Below, one piece after another: positions 25,601 to 33,026 of a DNA stretch of 44,902 nt (position 1 is the stretch's first letter; each line of letters starts with the position of its first letter). The notes beneath the pieces are model-generated. The model did no database searches and was not told the DNA's origin. It was given only the letters and a program-made list of their open reading frames with translations. The stretch comes from Bacteroidales bacterium (GTDB taxonomy: Bacteria > Bacteroidota > Bacteroidia > Bacteroidales > F082), in the NCBI GenBank assembly GCA_017548125.1, contig JAFYNK010000033.1, positions 1 to 44,902 on the forward strand, written 5' to 3'. The position numbers were made by a program, and so were the translations under genes.

Positions 25601-28448
25601 CACTATCAATGTTGTAAGGCAAAATGTTTCTGTTCCTTACGACAATCTTGATTTGGATATAAAATTAGATGTGGAAAGAGACGAATTACAGCCAGGAGCC
25701 AATGAGAAATGGAGTCTTACCATAAAGGATTATAAAGACAAAGGCGTTTTAGCCAATCTGATGGTTGGTATGTATGATGCCTCATTAGACGTTTTCGCCA
25801 AAAACAAATGGAGTTTAAACAACAAGCCTTATATTAGATATTTGCCAAACAATCCTTTGTTTGATTATGGTTTCTCACACTTTTACACTTACGCCAGAAA
25901 AGAAAGTTTCCCGCAATATAATTCATTAGATTTCAATATTTTGTCTAATTATACCTTGGTGGGAAACAATTATGACGGCAGAATGTATTCGTTTAGAAAT
26001 ATGAGTTTTTCCAATGATAATGTCAGGGCTGGAGGCTCGTTGACAAAAAGTTCTAATGTTACATTTGTCGGTGAGATAGATATAGTTGAAGAGGATACAG
26101 ACTTAGTAGAACACGAGGATCAAGATGTTACATCTTCATTAAGAGAAAACTTCAACGAGACGGCGTTCTTCTATCCTAATTTAATTACTAACGAAGATGG
26201 AAGTCTGACCTTCTCTTTCACCATGCCCGACGCCTTGACTCGCTGGAACCTGATGATGCTCGCTTATACCAAAGACTTGAAAGTCGGCACTTTGAACAAG
26301 ACTTTCACCACATCGAAGCCTCTTATGATTATGAGCGATATGCCTCGTTTCGTTTATGAAAACGACACTCTCTGGGTGGTGGCGAATGTTATCAAGACAA
26401 CGAATGAAAGGCAAAAGGCAAAAGACAAAAGGCAAAAAGCAACTGCGAAATTAGAGATTTTCGATGCTTTGACGATGGAACCTTTGGATTTGATTCTCTC
26501 TGAACAGGAGATTGCAATGAACGAAATATCTGTAGGAAACAGTGAGTCAGTAAGATGGAAAGTGGCAATTAACAACAGTACAAATTTATTGGCGATGCGT
26601 TTCAGCGTTTCGTCGGAGGGTTTCTCTGATGCAGAGCAGCGTCTTCTTCCTGTCTTAAGCGATGAAGTCTTTATGGCAGAGACATATCCTTTGTTAGTGA
26701 GAGAATATTCCGAAAAGACTTTAGACTTCGATTTCCAAAACGAGAATGAAAGAAATTACGGATTGACATTGAACATCTGCGCAAATCCAGTCTGGTATGC
26801 GATACAGTCGCTGCCTTATCTCTCTCAAGAGACAGGACAATATGCCGACGCAGCATTTAACATTTTCTATGCTAACAGTCTTGCCTCATATATCGCGAAT
26901 AACATTCCTAACTTATTGGATTATATCAAGAAATGGGAATTAGAAACGCCTAACGCCTTGATGTCGGCGCTTCAGAGAGACGAGAATCTTAAAGCAATCA
27001 TGTTGCAAGAAACGCCATGGGTGATGGAAGCGAAATCGGAGGCAGAACAAAAAGCGATGCTCGCCAACTTGTTCGACGTTAATGTATTACGTGATAAGAC
27101 TGACGAGACATTAAACCTCATTAAAGAGAAACAAAGCGTCAACGGTGGATGGTCATGGTTTCCTAATATGCCGGAAAGTCCGTTCATCACTCAATATATA
27201 TTAGGTGGCTTCGGTCGTCTTTATAAAATGGACGTCATAAAATCATTGACAGCAAGTCAGCAGGAATATTCCGACATCATAACTCAAAAGGCAATCAAAT
27301 ATTTATGCAACGACATAATAAAAGATTATGACTTGTATAAGGATTATAAAAATATCTCAAGTTATTTAAATATCAACGAATTATATGTATTGAGTTTCTT
27401 CGACTTCAATGAAGACTATAAATACAAAAACGCCAAAGACTTCTTTATCAAACATTTGAAAGAAGACTGGCAAAATTTCAACTTCGGCACGCAAGCAAAA
27501 ATCGCCTTGATATTATATCGCAATGGCGACAAAGACATCGCTCAGCTGATAATAAAATCGCTAAAAGAAAGAGCCAAGAAGAACGAAAATCTTGGCATGT
27601 ATTGGACTTCTAACGTCAGCGAACATGTCGTTATCATGGAAGCGTTCAAGGAAATAAGTCCCGATGAGAAGTATCTTAATGAAATGAAAATGTGGTTGTT
27701 GAATAACAAACGTACCAATATGTGGGAGAATGCACAGATGACCGTCGATGCAGTTTATGCTTTGGTTTTTGATGAGACAACAAGACTACAGGACAACAAG
27801 ACAACAAGTATTGAAGATAATACAGGATTGCTTGTTGTGATTAAGAACGACAATGATTCTTCTGATTTTATGAACCAATATTTTTGGAATTCAGAAGAGA
27901 TGAAGGATTTTAAAGATATTAAAATCAATAACGAGACTGATAATCTTATATGGGGCGGTTTGTTCCGTCAGTATTTCGTCTCTCTCGATGAAGTGAGAAA
28001 ACACGAGACGCCATTGAAAGTGGAGAGAAATATTTATATTGAGAGAGTCAACGAAGAAGGAACATATCTCGTTCCTATTGAGAATGATGATATTAAAGTT
28101 GGAGACAAGATTGTCGTAAATCTTAATATCGAAAGTTCTCAAGACATGGAGTTTGTCTTTTTGAAAGATATGAGAGCCGCTTGTCTCGAACCAGTCGAGC
28201 AGATGTCGAGATATAGATACCAAGACGGAATGCTATATTATCAAAGTAACAGCGATACTTTCATGGGATTTTATTTTGATAAAATGCCGAAGGGAAAACA
28301 TCAGGTCAGTTATTCGATGTTTGTGACAAAGGCTGGCGATTTCAGCAATGGCTACGCCTTGATACAATGCATGTACGCACCAGAGTTTTCAGGATATTCA
28401 GAAGGAAATAGAATTAAAGTAATAAGACTTGAGGAACTGAGGAACTGA
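22626..28448 (+). CDS. Alpha-2-macroglobulin-like protein without a thioester
   Basis: A 1940-residue secreted protein of the bacterial alpha-2-macroglobulin/MG2 family, which trap or blunt proteases in the periplasm or at the surface. Signal peptide at residues 1-21 (FFFNLNAQ), without a lipobox. An MG2 domain starts near 556 (TDRLIYRPRQTVFFKGIM). The A2M domain is near 1180-1210 (FFYPNLITNEDGSLTFSF and MPDALTRWNLMMLAY). The thioester-containing alpha-helical domain spans about 1390-1680 with GGWSWFPNMPESPF. At the place of the CxEQ thioester, the sequence reads YADA (1406-1409) inside ETGQYADAAFNIFYANSLA, so Cys and Gln are both missing. Five heptamer/octamer arrays lie in frame within it, and its stop codon lies in a sixth. 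It starts 64 bp after leuS. Confidence 0.9.
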   Translation: MKANFLLILLSLSFFFNLNAQSYNDLWNDVNENLENRLPESAETFLNKIEQKAISENNQKELLKSYLYRFKIFNQKDENPIKTSIQFAEKNIDRLQEPEKSIFNLAIASLYENYLNDNFFRIDRIQTTDNSNELDIEFWDKATFENVIESYLNKSLENAESLKKTSAESCQEILSINDYNDEKIDYIYEPTLYDYVSHFVINYYKSYDNIKEKALNIYQELINFDKENNYTDAALYNKINKIELEYNISENLNEYLESLENLKNNNINNPLTALVMALQAEAMYNRQKSTDNGQQTLDDVLDICDEAMRLFPNSIGAKQCNSIRSEILEKELSISMQNVNVPNKAIPLALTYRNITNPHYRIYKVYQKELEELKGDSDVEIVMSLLEKNYIIENHIDIPEEKDYKEHSSLIALPELESGYYFILFSKDDVFNAKKYPAVHAFQVSDLSYVVTNHNGNSVIQVLDRENGNPIKDVMVEAYDSKYDYKEMTYINNHVFSKITDKNGRISIPNDINKSININLYYKNDTLLSESYSIFHFPQKNEDEKMIEKTSFFTDRLIYRPRQTVFFKGIMTNENSKKKELLLGKETEVSFIDSNREVIETKTFVTNEFGSFDGSFVIPDNLSNGSFIIKNESGCIYIKIEEYKRPTFEITFNSPDKLFKLNDKINLTGSVKAYAGFGLDNINYDYTVVRRASFPYRFLWFDNQKQIAFGEGTTDANGNFNIEFELIPDKKLKDRLPVYEYLITVNATNAQGETQTKTYTINASENDLILDFDNESSNIAYDNLESITFSVKNIENIPVKAKVIRKIYQLNNNNRFIDNEYNFDRKLLSDNELKELFPHFDYYSSNSQQSNINGNLIYEDEILVDGKAKVFPDVKKLIKEGRFYVEIISFENENEKITKEINIIDFNSKKIPYKEMCLSYTDKNTAKIGDNVNFYLGSSANDVSVYVNVLHNDKVRYSKCVKLNDEILKFPYKIKKEDRGRITFEAYFVKYNTINVVRQNVSVPYDNLDLDIKLDVERDELQPGANEKWSLTIKDYKDKGVLANLMVGMYDASLDVFAKNKWSLNNKPYIRYLPNNPLFDYGFSHFYTYARKESFPQYNSLDFNILSNYTLVGNNYDGRMYSFRNMSFSNDNVRAGGSLTKSSNVTFVGEIDIVEEDTDLVEHEDQDVTSSLRENFNETAFFYPNLITNEDGSLTFSFTMPDALTRWNLMMLAYTKDLKVGTLNKTFTTSKPLMIMSDMPRFVYENDTLWVVANVIKTTNERQKAKDKRQKATAKLEIFDALTMEPLDLILSEQEIAMNEISVGNSESVRWKVAINNSTNLLAMRFSVSSEGFSDAEQRLLPVLSDEVFMAETYPLLVREYSEKTLDFDFQNENERNYGLTLNICANPVWYAIQSLPYLSQETGQYADAAFNIFYANSLASYIANNIPNLLDYIKKWELETPNALMSALQRDENLKAIMLQETPWVMEAKSEAEQKAMLANLFDVNVLRDKTDETLNLIKEKQSVNGGWSWFPNMPESPFITQYILGGFGRLYKMDVIKSLTASQQEYSDIITQKAIKYLCNDIIKDYDLYKDYKNISSYLNINELYVLSFFDFNEDYKYKNAKDFFIKHLKEDWQNFNFGTQAKIALILYRNGDKDIAQLIIKSLKERAKKNENLGMYWTSNVSEHVVIMEAFKEISPDEKYLNEMKMWLLNNKRTNMWENAQMTVDAVYALVFDETTRLQDNKTTSIEDNTGLLVVIKNDNDSSDFMNQYFWNSEEMKDFKDIKINNETDNLIWGGLFRQYFVSLDEVRKHETPLKVERNIYIERVNEEGTYLVPIENDDIKVGDKIVVNLNIESSQDMEFVFLKDMRAACLEPVEQMSRYRYQDGMLYYQSNSDTFMGFYFDKMPKGKHQVSYSMFVTKAGDFSNGYALIQCMYAPEFSGYSEGNRIKVIRLEELRN
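23001..23020. repeat. Short in-frame heptamer tract in the alpha-2-macroglobulin-like gene
   Basis: About two and a half units (AGACAAC, TGACAAC) encode QTTDNSN. It is too short to be certain on its own, but uses the same words as the longer arrays. Confidence 0.35.
23482..23516. repeat. In-frame heptamer array (GTCAACG/GACAACG words)
   Basis: Five period-7 units encode RQKSTDNGQQT between two helical segments of the alpha-2-macroglobulin-like protein. Stop-free on the coding strand. Confidence 0.65.
25160..25176. repeat. Short in-frame heptamer tract (CAGTCAA words)
   Basis: Two CAGTCAA units encode NSQQSN in the alpha-2-macroglobulin-like protein. Same word family as the intergenic AGTCAACA arrays. 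Confidence 0.4.
26402..26442. repeat. In-frame heptamer array (AAAAGGC words)
   Basis: About five period-7 units (GGCAAAA, GACAAAA) encode ERQKAKDKRQKATA, a highly charged stretch just after the A2M domain strand LWVVANVIKTT. The words are the reverse complement of TTTTGCC/TTTTGTC types, close to the ATTTGCC and TTTAGCC words found between genes. Confidence 0.7.
27777..27808. repeat. In-frame octamer array (ACAACAAG words)
   Basis: Four period-8 units (ACAACAAG, ACTACAGG) encode TTRLQDNKTTS near residue 1720 of the alpha-2-macroglobulin-like protein, nearly identical to the peptide inserted in the helicase and the acyltransferase. Confidence 0.8.
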
Positions 28449-28526
28449 GGATTTGAGGAACTGAGGAACTGAGGAACTGAGGATTTGAGGATCTGAGGAT
28501 CTGAGGAACTGAGGATTTGAGGATTA
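28431..28526. repeat. Array of 12 GAGGAACT/GAGGATTT octamers at the 3' end of the alpha-2-macroglobulin-like gene
   Basis: Twelve uninterrupted period-8 units were counted. The last residues of the upstream protein (EELRN) and its TGA stop lie in the first two units. The octamer contains TGA, and because 8 is not a multiple of 3 every plus-strand frame meets a stop within 24 bases. Confidence 0.9.
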
Positions 28527-28560
28527 CAAGTCAACGAGTATTAAACTAGTGGCAAATAAC

Positions 28561-28588
28561 TTTAGTCTTTAGTCATTTGCCTTTAGCC
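28561..28588. repeat. Heptamer array overlapping the acyltransferase stop codon
   Basis: Four heptamers TTTAGTC, TTTAGTC, ATTTGCC, TTTAGCC. On the minus strand they encode the last residues (LKAND) and the TAA stop of the acyltransferase. The words are the same as at 34902-34950. Confidence 0.75.
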
Positions 28589-29777
28589 ATCTTCTAACCG
28601 GTTCATCATAAAGCTTAAGACAGGCGTATGCTAAAGCGACGTTAGTTATAATTACGAGAGTCACGATTTGCCAAGTCTCGCCGAGAGTGTATAACTTATT
28701 GTCGATGAGCCATGAGTAGAAGAGATACATCACTGGATAGTGGACCATATATAATGGATAAGAGATGTCGCCTAGGAACTTGCATATTTTAGTTGAAAAA
28801 CTGTTAGTTATGTTTCCTGAAGCGCCGAACCATACTATCAAAGGAAAGACTAAAATGATGCACGCCAACTCATAAACACCATTGACGCTGATGTCGCCAG
28901 ATTTTGAAATATAAGGCATAGAGAAAAGAACAAACATCACGACAATAGAAATCCAGAAAACATTCTTTCCAACGAAAGATTTAAAACATGGACAAACACT
29001 TGTTGTCTTGTCGTCTTGTTGTCTTGTTGACTTCATGAAATTACGTGAAAGAAGCATTCCTAAAGAGAAAGGAAACATCATTCTGAGCAGACCGCCGAAG
29101 AAGTTGACGGCGTCTAAAGTCCATCCGATGCCTATCATATCGTAACCAGAGACATCGAAGACGACGAAACCGATCCACAGAAGACCTGTTGACGCGACCA
29201 AGACGGCGAGTTTCTTATTAGATAATTTTCTGATGAAGAGAGCGTATAAGATGTTGCCGATATATTCGAAGAAGAGCGACCAGCTAGGTCCGTTGAGAGG
29301 ATACATCTCACCATTGCCGCGCACGTCGTAAGCGGCGCCAGGATAAGCAGGTATGAGAAACATAGCAAGTAAAAACGCTAACATAGTCCAATGGAGCGGC
29401 ATGTGAGTTCCGTCCCATCTCACGCCGCCTTGGATGAGGTAAGTTATCAGTCCGATGAGAGCGCCCATCATCACCATAGGCTGCAATCTTATGAGACGCC
29501 GCTTGAAGAAAGCGCCGACTGTAAGACCATTACTTGTTGTCTTGTTGTCTTGTTGTCTTGTAGTCTTCCATCTGTCATCATAAGCGTAACTTATCACAAA
29601 ACCCGACAGCATGAAGAAGAAATCGACGCCGAGATGACCGTGGTTAAAGGTATCTATAGCTGTTCCGCCAGCGAAAGCGAAGCCCTCAAAGACATGATAC
29701 CACAGCACCATAAGAGCTGCAGCGCCACGAAGACCATCGAGAAGGAGATAGTGAGGTTTGGTGGTGATGTTGTTCAT
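28569..29777 (-). CDS. Acyltransferase family 3 membrane protein (OafA/YrhL type)
   Basis: A 402-residue integral membrane O-acyltransferase, a family that acetylates or otherwise acylates cell-surface glycans. The N-terminus YLLLDGLRGAAALMVLWYHV carries the conserved R and H of the family; GHLGVDFFFMLSGFVISYAY follows. About ten hydrophobic segments can be traced, including the final TLVIITNVALAYACLKLYDEPVRRW. Two octamer arrays are inserted in frame: one in the first cytoplasmic/periplasmic loop after YDDRWK (TTRQQDNKTTS), one in a later loop after SRNFMK (STRQQDDKTTS). The acceptor sugar is not predictable, and no surface-polysaccharide genes are nearby. A TACATTTG -7 box on the minus strand is 28 bp before the ATG. 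Confidence 0.93.
   Translation of the reverse strand: MNNITTKPHYLLLDGLRGAAALMVLWYHVFEGFAFAGGTAIDTFNHGHLGVDFFFMLSGFVISYAYDDRWKTTRQQDNKTTSNGLTVGAFFKRRLIRLQPMVMMGALIGLITYLIQGGVRWDGTHMPLHWTMLAFLLAMFLIPAYPGAAYDVRGNGEMYPLNGPSWSLFFEYIGNILYALFIRKLSNKKLAVLVASTGLLWIGFVVFDVSGYDMIGIGWTLDAVNFFGGLLRMMFPFSLGMLLSRNFMKSTRQQDDKTTSVCPCFKSFVGKNVFWISIVVMFVLFSMPYISKSGDISVNGVYELACIILVFPLIVWFGASGNITNSFSTKICKFLGDISYPLYMVHYPVMYLFYSWLIDNKLYTLGETWQIVTLVIITNVALAYACLKLYDEPVRRWLKAND
28999..29033. repeat. In-frame octamer array (second loop) in the acyltransferase gene
   Basis: Four CTTGTTGT-type units, two with one changed base (CTTGTCGT, CTTGTTGA). Translated on the minus strand as STRQQDDKTTS. Confidence 0.8.
29533..29568. 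repeat. In-frame octamer array (first loop) in the acyltransferase gene
   Basis: Three CTTGTTGT units and one CTTGTAGT unit. Translated on the minus strand as TTRQQDNKTTS, identical to the peptide in the helicase. Confidence 0.85.
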
Positions 29778-29804
29778 TTATTGTATTTCTTGATACTAAT
29801 GTTG

Positions 29805-29812
29805 CAAATGTA
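29805..29812 (-). promoter_or_regulatory. Candidate -7 box for the acyltransferase gene
   Basis: Minus strand TACATTTG fits TAnnTTTG, 28 bp upstream of the start codon. Confidence 0.5.
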
Positions 29813-29898
29813 CAAAAAATGCGAAACACTCTTGTCGTGTCTTAAAAATAAAGACGATAATTTATATGAAGTGTGAGAAAAGTTTTTGGATATTTTTG

Positions 29899-29906
29899 TA
29901 CTTTTG
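29899..29906 (+). promoter_or_regulatory. Candidate -7 box for the adenine methylase gene
   Basis: TACTTTTG, directly preceded by a second match (TATTTTTG, 29891-29898), 26 bp before the ATG. The acyltransferase and methylase genes are therefore divergently transcribed from the same gap. Confidence 0.5.
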
Positions 29907-29932
29907 CGATATAATGACATTATGATATAAAA

Positions 29933-30823
29933 ATGGCAAAAGCAAAACCCTTCATCAAGTGGGTTGGTGGAAAAAGCCAGCTCATCGAACAACTAGAAGC
30001 CTTGCTTCCAGCTGACTTTGCAGAAAGGGAAAATGTCACATACATAGAGCCTTTTGTTGGCGGAGGAGCGATGCTCTTCTATATGTTGAAGACGTATCCA
30101 AACATCAAGTCGGCAATTATAAATGACATAAATCCTGATTTGACAACGTGCTATCAGGTGGTTAGAGATAATCCTGATGAATTGATAAAATCTCTTAACG
30201 AAATACAATCTGAATATTATGCTTTGAGAACTGATGAAGAACGTAAGACGTTTTTTCTTCAGCAGCGCGATAATTTTAATGCTAAGCATTTGAACGCAAT
30301 AGAGAACTCTACGTTGTTTTTTTTCCTTAACAAAACATGCTTTAATGGACTTTATCGTGTAAACAAGGCCGGTAAATTCAATGTCCCATTTGGAAAATAC
30401 GTCTCACCAACAATTTGTGATCCTGCAACAATTTATGCAGATAGTAAGATGTTGCAAAAAGTCGAGATAATGACAGGAGATTTTGAGCAGACCTTTGCCA
30501 AAATCAAAGGTAATACTTTCTTCTATTTTGACCCTCCTTATCGTCCTTTAAGTAATACGTCAAGTTTTAATGATTATGCAAAAGAGGAATTCAATGATGA
30601 TGCCCAGATTCGCCTGAAGTTGTTTTGTGACCGATTGAATGATATTGGTGTGAATTTTATGCTTAGCAATTCCGATTGTTTAGGTAAAGATGGGACAGAC
30701 CGTTTCTTTGATGACTTGTTTGTTGATTATAGAATAGAAAGGGTATGGGCATCAAGAAATGTGAATGCAATAGCTTCGAAAAGAGGAAAACTGACAGAAA
30801 TAGTAGTTAATAATTATCAATGA
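29933..30823 (+). CDS. DNA adenine N6-methyltransferase, D12 class (Dam/DpnM-like)
   Basis: A 296-residue enzyme that methylates adenine in a short DNA site using SAM. Opening FIKWVGGKSQLI; motif I IEPFVGGGAMLFY (FVGGG 41-45); catalytic DPPY at residues 200-203; FNGLYRVNKAGKFNVPFGKY segment upstream, all standard for the Dam/DpnM group, most members of which act on GATC. The target site is not proven by sequence. It is followed after 3 bp by an open fragment of a restriction enzyme without a start, so this was probably half of a type II restriction-modification system. The surrounding DNA lacks the usual period-7/8 arrays, which would suit a more recent arrival. Confidence 0.94.
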   Translation: MAKAKPFIKWVGGKSQLIEQLEALLPADFAERENVTYIEPFVGGGAMLFYMLKTYPNIKSAIINDINPDLTTCYQVVRDNPDELIKSLNEIQSEYYALRTDEERKTFFLQQRDNFNAKHLNAIENSTLFFFLNKTCFNGLYRVNKAGKFNVPFGKYVSPTICDPATIYADSKMLQKVEIMTGDFEQTFAKIKGNTFFYFDPPYRPLSNTSSFNDYAKEEFNDDAQIRLKLFCDRLNDIGVNFMLSNSDCLGKDGTDRFFDDLFVDYRIERVWASRNVNAIASKRGKLTEIVVNNYQ

Positions 30824-30826
30824 TAA

Positions 30827-31039
30827 AACAAAATTTATGAGTACCCACACAAAGGATTAGCCCCTAAAGTAAATGATGTTAATGGTTATACATTCGTTTG
30901 GATTACAGATGGAATAGGTTGGAAAAAGGCAAAATCGATGATAACAGCTGCTTATATGACAATTCCAGATGTATATAACCTAACGGATATTAAAAATTTT
31001 ATACGTCAAGTAAAGGAAGAAGGACAAGAGAATGATTGA
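30827..31039 (+). pseudogene. C-terminal remnant of a DpnII/MboI-like restriction endonuclease
   Basis: From 30836 the frame reads YEYPHKGLAPKVNDVNG, then YTFVWITDGIGWKKAKSMI, then IPDVYNLTDIKNFIRQVKEE, ending in TGA at 31037-31039. The WITDGxGW core and the closing I..VYNLTDI match the C-terminal part of DpnII/MboI-like type II enzymes as I know them. The frame is closed by a TAA at 30824-30826 and has no start codon before an internal Met, so the N-terminal two thirds or more are gone. It lies immediately behind the methylase, as expected for a restriction-modification pair that has lost its nuclease. Family assignment rests on about 65 residues. Confidence 0.7.
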
Positions 31040-31049
31040 ACCTTACTAT

Positions 31050-31089
31050 AAATCTCAGAAACCGTGATTTTTTCAAGTTTCTGAGATTT
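31050..31089. terminator. Bidirectional terminator between methylase remnant and thpR
   Basis: A perfect 13-bp inverted repeat (AAATCTCAGAAAC / GTTTCTGAGATTT) with a 14-nt loop lies between two convergent units. It overlaps no known conserved thpR residues; the stem reaches to 6 bp before the thpR stop. Confidence 0.7.
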
Positions 31090-31094
31090 CTTCT

Positions 31095-31658
31095 TTATAT
31101 CTTAAACTTCTTTAGCTCTTTGTAGAAAGCTCCTTCGGGACGTAAGATGCTTTGGAATAATATTATCTCGTTGACATCTTGTCTTATGTATGACTTCTGT
31201 TCTATGCCTGCGACGATTTTCTGGAAATACTGCTTCTCGCATAACTCCTTGATGCGTCCTAAGGTGATGTGAGGAACGAAGTTCTGTCGGTCGCGTAGAA
31301 ATCCTAACTCGTCGAATGTGCTGAGTGTGTCTTCTTCTAAGTCGAGGAGCTCTTGCGGTGTGTTCTGCATTCCAAGCCATAAGACTCGCGGAGCATAACG
31401 GCTGCCGAAGATGCCTGTTCTGTTAAAGTCCATTGTGAAACTCTTGTGCTTTCTTAACATCATCTCCACGCCTTCTATGATCTTAGGCACGTCTTCATTA
31501 TGAGTGTCACCAATAAATTTCAATGTCAGATGAATGTGATTTGGCTTCACCCAGTTGATTCTTTTCTCGTGAGCAAGCTGACGCTTCAACCCATCGAGAA
31601 GCGGAATGAAATCATTGTCGGTTGTCTTTATCGGTATAGCTAGAAATAGTCTTTTCAT
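31095..31658 (-). CDS. thpR: RNA 2',3'-cyclic phosphodiesterase ThpR
   Basis: A 187-residue 2H-phosphoesterase (LigT/ThpR) that opens 2',3'-cyclic phosphates on RNA ends. Both HxTx motifs are present: HLTL (H43) in NHIHLTLKFIGD and HITL (H130) in FVPHITLGR. N-terminus RLFLAIPI, typical of the family. Length is normal. It lies downstream of sdaA in the same direction, but a 70-bp octamer array separates the two, so co-transcription is uncertain. Confidence 0.93.
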   Translation of the reverse strand: MKRLFLAIPIKTTDNDFIPLLDGLKRQLAHEKRINWVKPNHIHLTLKFIGDTHNEDVPKIIEGVEMMLRKHKSFTMDFNRTGIFGSRYAPRVLWLGMQNTPQELLDLEEDTLSTFDELGFLRDRQNFVPHITLGRIKELCEKQYFQKIVAGIEQKSYIRQDVNEIILFQSILRPEGAFYKELKKFKI

Positions 31659-31666
31659 TTTTTAAA

Positions 31667-31735
31667 GTCTATGAGTCTATGAGTCTATAAGTCTATGAGT
31701 TTATGTTATTTGCTTATAGACTCATTGACTTTTTA
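31667..31735. repeat. Octamer array (GTCTATGA words) between thpR and the sdaA stop
   Basis: Four GTCTATGA-type units, then degenerate octamers that reach the sdaA stop codon. The word contains TGA on the plus strand and TAG on the minus strand. Confidence 0.75.
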
Positions 31736-32944
31736 ATAATCCATTTGTTCGTAGTTGTAAGCTAATCCGCCTATAGATGTCTCTCTGTAGAGATGAGGCA
31801 TGTCGTGTCCGGTCTTTTTCATTGTCTCTACTACTTTGTCGTATGACACTCTGTGTGTTCCGTCGGTATATGTAGCGAAGATGTTGGCGTCCATTGCGCG
31901 TGCTGCTGCGAAAGCGTTACGTTCTATACAAGGTATCTGTACGAGGCCGCACACTGGGTCGCATGTCATTCCGAGGTGATGTTCCAGAGCCATCTCTGCT
32001 GAGTATTCTATCTGTGCGCAGCTGCCTCCGAAGAGTTGGCATACCGCTGCTGCTGCCATGGCGCAAGCGACGCCAATCTCACCTTGGCATCCTACCTCTG
32101 CTCCTGAGATAGAAGCGTTGGCCTTGGCAATATTGCCAAAGAGACCAGCAGTGGCAATGGCTTTGAGGATACGTGGCTTGGCAATCTCGTAGGCCTTGGC
32201 TGAGTGATAAAGAACAGCTGGTAATACTCCCGATGATCCGCAAGTAGGAGCGGTGACGATAAGACCGCCAGAAGCGTTCTCTTCACTGACTGCAAGAGCG
32301 TATGAGAACACAGCGCCGCGACTTTTCAAGGTGCGCTGGTAACCCATCGACTTGATGTAATAGTTGGCAGCCTTACGTGGCAAGTTGAGCGGTCCTGGCA
32401 AACGTCCTTCTGACTGAAGCCCGCGTTCTATCGCATTCTGCATGGTTATCCAGACTTCTTCAAGATAATCCATGAGATATGGGTCGTCTTCAATGTCGTT
32501 GACATATTCCCAGAAACCTTTTCCGGTGTCTTCACACCAGTTTAAAATTTCTGTCATTTTTGTGATAGGGTAGATGTCGGGTGAGGTGTTTTTCTTGCCT
32601 TCTTCTTCTAATGCGCCGCCGCCGACGCTATAGACTGTCCATTCTTCCATTAAGACATCTTCGTTGGTGAAAGATTTGAATGTCATTCCGTTAGGATGAT
32701 ATTCAAGGAATGTCTCGTTTTCCCAGATGATGGTCACTGGAGCTTTTTTCTCAAGGACGTCCAAAATAGCGACGTCAGTCAAGTGACCTTTGCCTGTTGC
32801 GGCTAGACTGCCATATAAAGTTACTTCAAAGCGTGCTGCCTCTTGGTTACGTTCAAGAAACAGCTCGGATGCGCGGCGTGGAGCCATTGTGTGACTGCTT
32901 GATGGTCCATGACCGATACGATATATTTCTTTTATTGTCTTCAT
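31733..32944 (-). CDS. sdaA: L-serine ammonia-lyase, iron-sulfur dependent, single chain
   Basis: Converts L-serine to pyruvate and ammonia. The 403-residue protein has both domains in one chain: the N-terminal beta domain begins [16 protein letters not shown], and the alpha domain has [14 protein letters not shown]. Three cysteines expected to bind the [4Fe-4S] cluster are C286 (EVGCQGE), C328 (MTCDPV) and C339 (IPCIERN); their spacing (42 and 11 residues) equals that recalled for the Legionella enzyme. Supports serine fermentation to pyruvate in an anaerobe that digests proteins. A divergent promoter is shared with the GH110-like gene. Confidence 0.96.
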   Translation of the reverse strand: MKTIKEIYRIGHGPSSSHTMAPRRASELFLERNQEAARFEVTLYGSLAATGKGHLTDVAILDVLEKKAPVTIIWENETFLEYHPNGMTFKSFTNEDVLMEEWTVYSVGGGALEEEGKKNTSPDIYPITKMTEILNWCEDTGKGFWEYVNDIEDDPYLMDYLEEVWITMQNAIERGLQSEGRLPGPLNLPRKAANYYIKSMGYQRTLKSRGAVFSYALAVSEENASGGLIVTAPTCGSSGVLPAVLYHSAKAYEIAKPRILKAIATAGLFGNIAKANASISGAEVGCQGEIGVACAMAAAAVCQLFGGSCAQIEYSAEMALEHHLGMTCDPVCGLVQIPCIERNAFAAARAMDANIFATYTDGTHRVSYDKVVETMKKTGHDMPHLYRETSIGGLAYNYEQMDY

Positions 32945-32990
32945 TGTAAGTTATAATTATTTCAAAAAATAAACGATATTTTTCGATGCA

Positions 32991-32998
32991 CAAAGTTA
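32991..32998 (-). promoter_or_regulatory. Candidate -7 box for sdaA
   Basis: Minus strand TAACTTTG fits TAnnTTTG, 47 bp before the sdaA ATG. Confidence 0.55.
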
Positions 32999-33018
32999 CG
33001 AATTTATCGAAGAATATT

Positions 33019-33026
33019 TATCTTTG
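33019..33026 (+). promoter_or_regulatory. Candidate -7 box for the GH110-like gene
   Basis: TATCTTTG fits TAnnTTTG and lies 21 bp from the sdaA box on the other strand, making a compact divergent promoter region. Confidence 0.55.

Noticed and set aside
29933-31039. Prophage or genomic island around the methylase
   Set aside because: No integrase, tRNA or attachment repeats were found; neighbours are ordinary chromosomal genes.
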